From Saturnia japonica (lineage: Eukaryota; Arthropoda; Insecta; Lepidoptera; Saturniidae): a DNA stretch of 64,000 nt. Position numbers and translations under genes: made by a program. Shown piece by piece: positions 46,311 through 55,672 of the stretch. Position 1 is the stretch's first letter; every line of letters starts with the position of its first letter. The notes beneath the pieces were generated by a model, which worked only from the letters and a program-made list of their open reading frames with translations, did not search any database and was not told where the DNA came from. The DNA is taken from NCBI GenBank assembly GCA_033032175.1, contig JAVKPJ010000070.1, positions 1 through 64,000 on the forward strand. The letters run 5' to 3'.

Positions 46311-47838
46311 GACCCTGATAGGTTGAGATCCCTGGCCGGCGAGAAGGTTGCCAAGATTTTCGACGTATGTAAAAAATCTGGCAATCTGAAAGGGACCTGC
46401 ATTAAAGACCTCAAGGGGCAGCCAGCGTCCTACAGGAAATTGTGTCCACTGCTTTGGCACGTACAGTGGCCGAGGAAACGCTTTGCCTCCGGCGCGTGAT
46501 TGCCAATCTCCGCCGAGAGCTAGTGGAGGTTAAAGGGAATCCCCATGGTCAGGAGGCTGACACGAGAGATGAGGCTCCACCGCCACCTGCCATACTTCAG
46601 CCGGGGCCTGAGGGGCCGAATAACCTGGCGGATGCTATCCAGGGGCTTGAGCGTTCCTTCAAGAGGTCTATGGAAGAGATGAGCGCCCGCCTGGTGGTGC
46701 TGGAGGATCGCATGGTTCCGGTAAATCGGCCCCCTCTAGCGGCAGATAAGAGGCAGACGGCATCTAACACTGCGGGACAAAAGACTCTTGGTTCAAAGCC
46801 TGCTCTACGCGCGGGGCCTCAGCCTCGCGCTTCAGCTACTGGGCCGGCAACGTCCTCCCAAGTGCCTGTCCTAGGGATGGACTGGGCGCGGCTTCCGGCA
46901 CCGACGGATTCCGATGCGGCGTGGACCACGGTTGTGGCCCGTCGCAAAAGGAATAAAAAGGCGGCGACAAACTCGGTTCCAGTGGTGGCTGCACCGGTTG
47001 CTCTCGCTCCTCAGAAGGGTACGCCTGGGCAAAAGCCCAAACCCAAGCTCCCCTTGCCCCCACGCTCAGCTGCAGTGCTTATAACGCTGCAGCCTGAGGC
47101 AGTGGCTCAGGGGGTGAGCTACAAGGATGCCTTTCTGAGGGCAAGATTGGCGGCTGACTTGCCCAGTCTGGGCATTGAGGATTTGTCGGTCCGGGAGACC
47201 GCTACGGGGACAAGGGTCGTCGAGATTCCTGGACCCCAAGGCGCGCAACAGGCAGACAAGCTGGCAGAGTGCCTTCAGATGGCATTAGCAGGCGTTGCCA
47301 CAATAAGCAGGCCGATAAAACGGGTGAACGTCCGCATCGTAGGCCTGGACGATTCTGTATCGCAGGAAGAGGTGGTCGCTGCTGTCGCATGTAAGGGGGG
47401 ATGCACGGCAGAACAAATTAGGGTGGGTGAAATTCAGAGCATGGGGAGGACCTTGGGCAGAGTGCATGTTCCCTCCCTGTCACCGCGGCGAAAGTGCTGG
47501 TTGAGGGGGGACGACTCCTAGTAGGATGGAGTTCGGCTCGAGTCCATCTCCTAGAGCAAAAGCCTTTAAGGTGCTTTAGGTGTTTGGGCCTGGGTCACAC
47601 GCGGCCATTGTGCCCATCGACGGTCGACAGGGGGGGACTGTGTTTCCGGTGTGGGAAGCCGGGGCATAGGGCGCAAGAGTGTAAGGCTGAGGCGCTTCAT
47701 TGCGCCTACTGTGCCGATAGCGGAAGGCCAGCAGGCCACTACATGGGGGGCGCCAGCTGCCAGCCACCTCCTGTAAAAGGGAGTGTTCAGCCAGCGCCGA
47801 TACCGCCGCTGGACATTTGCGTAGACGATGGGCAGTAG
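46311..47838 (+). pseudogene. D6 gag, about the C-terminal three quarters
   Basis: LDPDRLRSLAGEKVAKIFDV and SGNLKGTCIKDL, break near 46420, then 359 open codons from 46442 (coiled coil, PPLAADKRQ, WTTVVARRKRNKK, PRSAAVLITLQPEAV, NVRIVGLDDSVSQEEV), break near 47480, then RLLVGWSSARVHLLE, knuckles CFRCLGLGHTRPLC, CFRCGKPGHRAQEC and CAYC...H, end PPLDICVDDGQ. The same C-terminal peptide as D3 (DICVDDG) marks the gag end of this subfamily. Confidence 0.86.
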
Positions 47839-48067
47839 GTGGGGGGCGCTTAACCGCCTCTCTCCTCTGCCCTTGCTGGACCAAGGGGAGACGGGTCGGG
47901 GGGCCCGTCTTTCCATTGCACTGGTTCAGCCGTCTGGGGGACAGTTGGGGTTGTACCAGACTGTCTCTCTTTAGCGCCGGGGCCCGATTGGGGCCAGCCG
48001 TCGGGGCGTCGCGGACGATTGCAACCGCATTGCCCGCGGCGTCCCGCTATGGCGGCCGATGGTACAC

Positions 48068-48147
48068 CGTGGAGTTTTAGTGAGTAGGAGTCTCACATAA
48101 CCACTCGTCCCCCCGGGCGAGTGTGTACCCATGACGGGTTTCTCCAC

Positions 48148-48148
<1 letters not shown>
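48068..48148 (+). other. D6 3'-terminal RNA fold
   Basis: CGTGGAG (48068-48074) with CTCCACG (48142-48148); the inner hairpins are as in D7. Confidence 0.8.
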
Positions 48149-48149
<1 letters not shown>

Positions 48150-48184
<35 letters not shown>

Positions 48185-48206
48185 TTAGGTTAGGTTAGGT
48201 TAGGTT
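48150..48206 (+). repeat. 33-nt poly(A) of D6 and 24 bp of TTAGG repeat
   Basis: Poly(A) 48150-48182; GGTTAGG repeats 48183-48206 ending TTAGGTT, the standard 5' target half-site. Confidence 0.94.
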
Positions 48207-48283
48207 GGGGTGCGAGTCAGGAACCTCCGCGTGGTGCATCCCGGCAACGGCGGCCGCTTCACGGCCGACGGCTAATACCTGAC
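48207..48283 (+). ncRNA. A3 5' HDV-like self-cleaving ribozyme (predicted)
   Basis: P1: 48207-48213 with 48236-48242 (six Watson-Crick pairs and one G-T wobble). P2: 48216-48221 GTCAGG with 48278-48283 CCTGAC. P3: ACC 48223-48225 with GGT 48233-48235; loop TCCGCGT. P4: CGGCCG 48251-48256 with 48262-48267, loop CTTCA. Candidate catalytic C at 48272 in GGCTAATA. P1 and P2 interleave, the nested pseudoknot of HDV ribozymes. The joining strand reads GGCAAC here and GGGCAAC in A2. Predicted cleavage is between 48206 and 48207, exactly the telomere/element boundary. Activity is not tested. Confidence 0.82.
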
Positions 48284-48706
48284 AGGGGGGGCCTCGTTTC
48301 TCTATCTCTGCTCCTCAGAGCTGACGAAGGACATGGCTTGTTGGCGGGCTCGGCGTGCGTTCACACTGCTGTCGGGCGGACAGGTTGGACACGTTGTCCG
48401 GCTTGCCACCGTCGATCTCGTAATCTCATCGGGGTGTCGTGGTCACGTCTCGCGGCTTCGTATGGGACCGAGGGTCTTGGCTTTACCGCCCGGACCGCGA
48501 GGAAGACAACCTCTATAAAAAATTACCCCAAATCCTAAGCGGCGGCGCACCGCGAGAGGATGCATGGCTGATGGGATGTTCAGTCTCTAGTGCGACCCCC
48601 GTCATAGAACCGGCCGACTCTCTTGACGGGTTACGCTAGGCTTACCCAGATACAGGGGGCACTGCCTGGGTGGACCGTTACTTCCCCCACAATCGTGGGA
48701 ACAAAA

Positions 48707-50922
48707 ATGAGCGAAACTTCTAAAAAAACTGTAAATATTGTATATAGCCCTAATTGTAATTCTAGTTTTAAGGAAAATGTGGAGGGTGCCTCCAGCAGTG
48801 GAGGTACGTTAGATGTGGAAGCGGCGGTGATGAATCCCGTCGTGATAATCGAGAGGGACTTATCGCTGGACCGGGTGTCGGTCTGCAGCGAATCCAGTCA
48901 GGCTTCCATGATTACAGTGGAGTCCACCGAGGACATTCCTTCTGGCGCCTTCTGGGACACAAAGAGGGGCGAAAAAAGGAAAGGTGGTAGCTTGGACCGG
49001 GTGGAGGCCGAAGATACGGGCTCGGAGTCCGATTCCCAGCCAGTGGAATTAGGGTGTACCACCCCTGTTCCAAAGAAAGGAAGGGGTCGCCCCATTACAA
49101 CAGGCGAATACGCAGGCCTAGCCAAACAAAAGGCCGAATACTTGCGTCTAAAGGAAGAGGGTATCCGCCTCTCAGCCGAGGAGGAGATTGCGAAGGTGGC
49201 AGCACGGACGCGGCAAAATAGGGCCGTGAAAGATATCGCAACTGCTCCGGAGGAGGAACTCTCCTCCCACTTAACAGACAGGGTGCTGGGTGACGTTGAG
49301 GTGATCCTCAAGGTCGCTCAAAAGTCGACGAACCTCAAGGGCACGTTCACAAAAGCCCTCAAGGATGCGGCTGCTTCCATTAAGGACGCAGTAGAAAAAT
49401 TCAGCAATCGGACCACCACCGAGGAGTTGGAGAGGGTCCAAGCTGCATACACGCGAGTAGAGGAGAGAAACAGAAGACAGGCAGAAGAACTGGCAGAGCT
49501 CCGCAAAGAGCTCGCGGAGTTAAGAGCGGACTTTTTGAAGGTCCGCCAGCCAGTGCCTGAAGCCAGCGTCTCTTCCGTTGTCGCGCCACCCTCTTCACCT
49601 CCAAGAAGACTTTCAAGGGAAGAGTTTCCTGCTTTGCCTCAGAGGCAACAAAAGCGTCCTCGGAGCGACACTTCGGATATTGATGGGAAATTCAGGGAGA
49701 TTCTCAATATAATGAGTGCACGCTTCGAGGCGTTGGAGGATAGGCTCCTCCCGGAACAACGACTTCGCCCTCCTTTAGCGGCGGACAGAAAGGCTGCACA
49801 GCTCTCGTCGAAACCGGTAGTTCCCGAAACTCGGCCTCCACGGCTGGCAGACTCCCGGCAAGCGGCTGTGAAGAAGAACAGCTCGAAGGTAGGGAAAGCA
49901 GTACCTATGTCAGCTGCACCCAATTCTCCTCCCTCCTCCTACAGCGAGAAGCTGGCTGCTCCCAAGACCTCCGAGGGGGAATGGGTGTTAGTCGGCAAGG
50001 GGGGCAAAAAGGCGTCAAGGTCCAAGAAGGCAAAGCTTAAGGCAGCGCCTCCTAAGAAGGGTAAAAAGACTCGTAGACTTCGTGCCTCAAAGTCCACTGC
50101 AGTGGTAATCACGCTGCAGTCGGAGGCGGTAACGAGAGGTCTTACGTACAAAGAGGTGCTGTCCAAGACCTGGGATAGTGTAGACCTAAACACCCTCGGA
50201 ATCGAGGGTGTGAATTACAGGAGGGCGGCGACTGGAGCAGCTATATTGGAGGTACCTGGCGCTGACAGCAATGATAAAGCCGATGCTTTGGCGGACAAAA
50301 TAAGACTGTCCTTCCCAGCGGAGGATATTAGGGTGTCCAGGCCGGTAAGAAGCGCAAGCGTGCGTATCGCAGGCCTTGACGACTCGGTCACGGCCGAGAA
50401 ACTAATCGCAGCCATCGCCTCAGCTGGGAGTGCCCACCTGGACAAGTGAAAAGTAGCGAGCCGCGTCTTGGACCTGATGGTACAGGAACAGCCATAGTAA
50501 CTTGTCCAGTGGCGACGGCGAAAAAGCTTGGCGATGGTCGACGGTTACTGGTGGGTTGGGTGTCGGCGCGGGTGAAGATCCTGCAGCCTCGCCCACAACG
50601 GTGTTTCCGCTGCTTCCAGGTTGGCCACGTCGGGCTTAATTGTACTTGTGATGTTGACTACAGTCAGCTATGTTATCGCTGTAGTCAACCTGGCCACAAA
50701 GCTGGAGGCTGTACAGCGGACCCACACTGTGCTGTCTGCGCACGAGCGGGTAAACCAGCGGGACATCGGATGGGGGGCGGAGCGTGTGTGACGCCGACAC
50801 CCAAGTCAAAGAAAGTAAAGAGGGTTAGGAGAGGAAAAGCCCTGACACAGCCCCCGACCTCACAGGCTGTTCCTAAAGCGCCGACGACGGTCCAGACGGA
50901 GGAGATGGAACAAACCAGTTAA
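48707..50922 (+). pseudogene. A3 ORF1: gag-like RNA-binding protein, one frameshift
   Basis: About 738 codons from MSETSKK; an in-frame ATG at 48623 would add 28 residues. Approximate residues: acidic N-terminus 1-120; AT-hook-like KKGRGRP 122-128; NLKGTF helix region 193-225; coiled coil 230-285; PPLAADRK about 363; Lys-rich linker 433-462 (a likely nuclear localisation signal); pre-knuckle domain 545-630 (VRIAGLDDSVT, LLVGWVSARVKIL), whose shape suggests an RRM-like fold (inference); three CCHC knuckles 631-690. One G lost near 50430 shifts the frame after IASAG. Stop TAA 50920-50922, then TAATG. Confidence 0.91.
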
Positions 50923-50924
50923 TA

Positions 50925-53900
50925 ATGGCCATCCGTCTCCTCCAAGCGAATCTAAACCACTGTGCCAGTGCGCAGGACCTGCTAGTCCAAAGCATGGCAC
51001 AGTGGTCAATCAACGTCGCCGTGATAGCCGAGCCATACTTCGTGCCGCCCCGAGATAACTGGGGGGTAATCGAGATGACTCGGTGGCCATCATTTCCCGG
51101 CCCGCCGCCGGCTCCCCGCCCTTCACTAACATCAAGGAGGGCCAGGGATACGTGGCGGCGCGTCTCGGCGACATCGTGGTGGTGGGGGTGTACGCACCCC
51201 CTCGATGGAGTCTCGCCGACTTCGAGGCACTTTTGGTAGAGTTGGGCACTGTCGTCTCGGGCAGCCACCCTCACCCTGTCCTAGTCCTCGGGGACTTCAA
51301 CGCCAAATCTACGGCTTGGGGTTCCCCGTCCACGGACGCTAGGGGTGAGGTGCTGGAAGAGTGGGCCATAACATCAGGCCTACTCGTCCTTAACAGGGGC
51401 TCCATAAACACGTGCGTGCGACCGCAGGGCGAATCCATAGTGGACCTATCGTTCGCAAGCCCTGCAATAGCACGCCGTGTTCGGGACTGGAGAGTCCTGG
51501 AGGGGGTAGAGACACTTTCGGACCATCTTTATATACAGTTCGAAGTGTCCGCCCAGACCTCGGGACGACTGGTCCCGAGAGGCCCGGAGGACAGTCCACG
51601 TTGGGCTCTGGGACGCCTCGATCGCGAGGTGTTCCTTGAGGCCCCATCGCGCAAGCCTGGGTGATGGATGAAACACCCGAGAGGCCTGCCGATGTCGAAG
51701 ATGGGGCGGAGCGACTGCGAGCCGCCGTGTCGCATATGTGTGACGCGGCGATGCCGAGAGTTGGGCGTCGTCCAGCTAAGCGCCAGGTGTACTGGTGGAA
51801 CGCTGAAATCGCGCAGCTGCGCGCACTTTGCGTAGCAGCGCGCCGCCAGTACACCAGGATAAGGCGCAGACGACGTCATTCGCAGGTCGCAAGCCCCGGA
51901 GAGGCGGAGCTGCATGAGGGTTACAGAGCAGCTAAGCTCACCCTCCGACGGGCCATTGAGCGCGCAAAAGCTCTGGCCAGAGAGGAATTCCTGGAGACGC
52001 TCAATCGGGATCCGTGGGGCCGCCCGTACCGGATGGTACGCGGCAAACTTCGCCAATGGGCCCCCCCGGTAACCCAGAGTCTCCAGTCAGAGTTCCTCGA
52101 GGAGGTGGTGAGCGCTCTGTTTCCCTCCAGGGAGGAGTTTTCACCTCCCCACATGGCTCCGCCCGCGGCCGAGCCCGACGTGGACCGAGACGACGTGCCC
52201 GACGTGACCCGGGAAGAATTGAGGGCGGCGGTGAAACGCCTCGCGGCCAAAAACACCGCCCCAGGGCCCGACGGCCTACCTGGTCGAGCGTGGGTCCTGG
52301 CCCAAGAGGTCCTCGAGCCCCGACTATTGGGACTCCTCAGCGTGTGTCTGGAGCAGGGCCGGTTTCCGTCGAAGTGGAAAACTGGCCGTCTAGTCCTGCT
52401 CCAAAAGCCGGGGCGCCCGGCGGACTCGCCGTCCGCGTACCGCCCCATTGTGCTGCTAGACGAGGGTGGCAAACTCTTCGAGAGAGTGATTGCAAACCGC
52501 CTCGTCGGCCATTTAACGCACGTGGGGCCGGATTTGGCGGCGAACCAGTTCGGTTTCCGCAGAGGGCGCTCCACGATTGACGCGATCGCGCAAGTGAGGA
52601 GTCTGGCGGAGGAGGCCATTGCTCGGGGCGAGGTGGTGATAGCGGTGTCTCTAGACATCGCAAATGCCTTTAACACCTTGCCCTGGGCCACAATTACAGA
52701 GGCGCTCCGATTTCACGGGTGCCGTCCTACCTCCGCCGCATAGTCGGGGCGTACCTCTCCGAGAGGTATGTAGTCTTCCCGGGTCGGAGTGGAATGTGTC
52801 GGCGAGACGTCGTATCCGGTGTTCCCCAGGGGTCAGTTTTGGGCCCTCTTCTCTGGAACATCGGATACGACTGGGTGTTGCGCGGTGCGCTCCTCCGTGG
52901 CCTCAGTGTCGTGTGTTATGCCGACGACACACTGGTCACGTCGAGAGCTAAGTCGCACCGCGAACCGCGATATTGGCAACCGCTGGGGTGGCACACGTCG
53001 TCGGTCGGATCAGGCGTCTGGGACTAAATGTGGCGCTGCAAAAATCTGAGGCTCTGTGTTTCCATGGGCCTCGGAATGCGCCACCGAGAGGGTCCCAGAT
53101 CATCGTGGGAGGCGTCCCAATCGGCATCCAGTCCAATATGAAATATCTTGGACTCGTTCTGGATAGCCGATGGGACTTTGTAGAGCACTTTAGGCAGCTG
53201 ACCCCCCGTCTTATGGGCGCTGCAGCTGCGTTAGCGCGGCTGTTGCCCAACCTTGGGGGTCCAAATTCCGCGTGCCGAAGGCTCTACATGGGGATCGTGC
53301 GGTCCATGGCCCTTTACGGGGCCCCGGTGTGGGCTGAGAACCTGGCGGCCCGTAATATCACCGCTCTGCGCAAACCGCAGAGAGCGATGGCCGTCAGAGT
53401 AGCCCGAGGATATCGCACGATCTCCTTCGAGGCGGCCTCCCTACTGGCCAGATCTCCGCCATGGGATCTGGAGGCGAAAGCCCTCGCGTCGCTCTACAGG
53501 TGGCGTGGGGAGGCACTGGAGAGAGGAATACGACCTGCGCCTCGTGAGATCGAGGCGCGTAGGGCAGAGCTTCACCAGATCCTGGTCATGGCGGAGTGGG
53601 ACCGACGACTGGAACACCCCAGCGCCGGCGTGATGACCGTCGAGGCCGTGAGGCCTCATTTGACAGCATGGGTACGGAGGCGGCACGGCACCCTAACCTT
53701 CCGGCTGACGCAGGTGCTCTCGGGACACGGATGCTTCGGGAGTTACCTGTGTCGCATAGGCCGAGAGCCAACAACTGGGTGCCATCATTGCGGCTGCGAA
53801 GTCGATAACGCGCAGCACACAGTTGCCGCCTGTCCCGCATGGGACTCGTCACGCCGCGACCTCATCGCGGCTATAGGGCCCGATCTCTCACTCCCGACCG

Positions 53901-54074
53901 TCGTTTCATCCATGGTCGAGGGTGAGAGCGGGTGGAACTCCGTCGCCTCATTCTGCGAGGACGTCATGCTCGCAAAGGAGGCGGCGGAGAGGGGAGGGAG
54001 CAGACGTCAGAGCTCCCCTCCCGCGTCGACGAACCCGGCGGCGCAGGGTCAGGAATGACCTCCTGCCGCCGTAA
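50925..54074 (+). pseudogene. A3 ORF2: endonuclease-reverse transcriptase, several indels
   Basis: ATG 50925-50927 shares its first A with a stop in the gag frame. Motifs as in A4. Indels relative to the other A copies: 2 nt lost near 51064 (RDNW/GNRDD), a break near 51643 (EAA/IVQAW), an extra base near 52465 in the DEGGK region compensated nearby, 1 nt lost near 52718 (FHG/VPSY), 1 nt lost near 52965 (HREA/AIL), and breaks near 53993 that change the C-terminus. YADD lies at about 52916-52929. Given the near identity to A2 and A4, some of these may be consensus errors in the assembly. Confidence 0.87.
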
Positions 54075-54314
54075 AAACGGCCTGCGGGTGTCGGACGCGG
54101 GCACGTCCTTCGCCCTTGCAGCTAATGCACAGACCCGAGGCGTGGCGCATCAGTGTTCGATGCGCCCCTCGTAGGTTCGTCGGAGGGTGTCACACACCTC
54201 GACCCCTCAGACCGCTGAAGGTGGCCCCTTATGAGGGGCCTACACCCGTCGGGCGAGTAGAAGTAATGCGTACGCTGTCCCTACTCCCCGGCCAAATGGG
54301 TGAAGGAGGAACAC

Positions 54315-54398
54315 CGTGGGGTTTTAGTCAGTAAGAGTCTGACATACCCCTCTCGAGCTGCCCGGCTCGGGAGGCGGATCCATGTAGGATTTCCCCAC

Positions 54399-54399
<1 letters not shown>
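54315..54399 (+). other. A3 3'-terminal RNA fold (reference copy)
   Basis: Closing stem CGTGGGG 54315-54321 with CCCCACG 54393-54399. Linker TTTTA. Hairpin 1: GTCAG 54327-54331, loop TAAGAGT, CTGAC 54339-54343. Hairpin 2: CCTCTCGAGC 54349-54358, loop TGCCCG, GCTCGGGAGG 54365-54374 with one T-G wobble. Together a three-way junction abutting poly(A), the likely recognition site for the reverse transcriptase. The stems of families D and E differ by paired changes. Confidence 0.85.
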
Positions 54400-54400
<1 letters not shown>

Positions 54401-54449
<49 letters not shown>

Positions 54450-54462
54450 TTAGGTTAGGTTA
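54401..54462 (+). repeat. 47-nt poly(A) of A3 and 15 bp of TTAGG repeat
   Basis: Poly(A) 54401-54447; GGTTAGGTTAGGTTA to 54462. Confidence 0.93.
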
Positions 54463-55670
54463 CTCAACATAATGAGTGCTCGCTTCGAGGCCTTGGAGGA
54501 TAGGCTTCTCCCAGAAAGACAACTCCGCCCTCCATTGGCGGCGGATAGAAAGGCTGCGCAGATTGCGAAAACGAGAGCACCTAAAAGTGGTCCTCCGCGG
54601 CAGCCTGAATCCCGGCAAGCAGCTGAGAAGAATGGCAGAGAAACAGCGGGGAAAGCCGGTTCCAAGTCGACGACTACACCCGCCCCTCAAGCTTCCTACA
54701 GCGAGAAGGTGGCCACTCCTAAACCCACCCAAGGGGAGGGGTGTTAGTAGGTAAGGGGGTAAGGCCACAAAGAAGAATAAGAAAAAGGCGGCTACAAAAG
54801 CACCTCCAAAAAGGAACAGAGCCCCCAAACTTCGCACCTCCAAATCCACTGCGGGGTTAAACACTTCAACCTGAGGCTGCGAAGAGGGGCATCACCTACA
54901 GGGAGGTGCTAACGAAAACATGGGAGCAGGTCGACCTTGGCGCTCTAGGCATTGAGGGCGTCAACTATAGAAGGGCGGCAACAGGGGCTGCCCTCTTAGA
55001 GGTTCCAGGTGCCACGAGTGGTCTGCAAGCAGACGCCCTTGCAGAAAAAATTAGGGCGTCCTTTCCAGCTGAGGATATACGAGTAACCAGGCCGATGAGG
55101 TGTGCAGACGTGCGCATCTCAGGCCTTGATGACTCCGTTACAGTGGAGAAGCTAATTGCCGCCGTTGCACGTGCTGGGGAATGCCCCCCAGAGCACGTTA
55201 AGGCAACTGATCCACGCCCCAGCTTTGATGGGGCTGGAACGGCCGTGGTTTCGTGCCCAGTGACGGTGGCCAAAAAACTCGGCGACGGCCGTAAGCTATT
55301 GGTGGGTTGGGTGTCGGCGCGAGTAAAAGTCTTGCAGCCCCGCTCACAGAGGTGTTTCCGCTGCCTTCAGGCCGGTCATCTGGGGGCAAAATGCTCCTCA
55401 GAAGTTGACTGCAATGCACTCTGCTATCGCTGCAGTCAACCCGGCCATAAGGCGGCAGGCTGTACAGCGGACCCGCATTGTTTAATATGTGCAGGTGCGG
55501 GTAAACCTGCTGGGCACCGGGTGGGCGGCAAGACATGCGTTGCGTCGTCGCCACCCAAGAAAAGAAGGAGGGGGAAGAGGGGAAAAGCCCCGACACAGCC
55601 CCTGACCTCGTCGGCTGTTCCTAAAGCGCCGACGATGGTCCAGACGCAGGAGATGGAAGAAGCCAATTAA
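54463..55670 (+). pseudogene. A4 ORF1: gag C-terminal half, damaged in the middle
   Basis: Open from ARFEALEDRLLPE to about 54747. Then several indels between 54735 and 54900 destroy the GEWVLVGKG and TAVVITLQ region. Open again from 54906: NYRRAATGAALLEVPGA, DVRISGLDDSVTVEKL, KLLVGWVSARVKVL, knuckles CFRCLQAGHLGAKC, CYRCSQPGHKAAGC and CLIC...H. Stop TAA 55668-55670, then TAATG. Confidence 0.85.
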
Positions 55671-55672
55671 TA

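Larger units (their letters stand above)
46311..48149 (+). mobile_element. D6: 5'-truncated gag-only element
   Basis: 1.84 kb. Starts GACCCTGATAGG, the codons for LDPDRLRSLA of gag, right after GGTT. Complete 3' end and 33-nt tail. Confidence 0.9.
48207..54400 (+). mobile_element. A3: full-length family A telomeric retrotransposon
   Basis: 6.2 kb between TTAGGTT and poly(A)-GGTTAGG. Ribozyme 48207-48283, 5' UTR to 48706 (contains hairpin CCCAG...CTGGG at 48644-48670 and the CGGGTTACGCTAGG leader shared with E1; no gene), gag, pol, 3' UTR 54075-54400. A near twin of A2. Confidence 0.94.
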
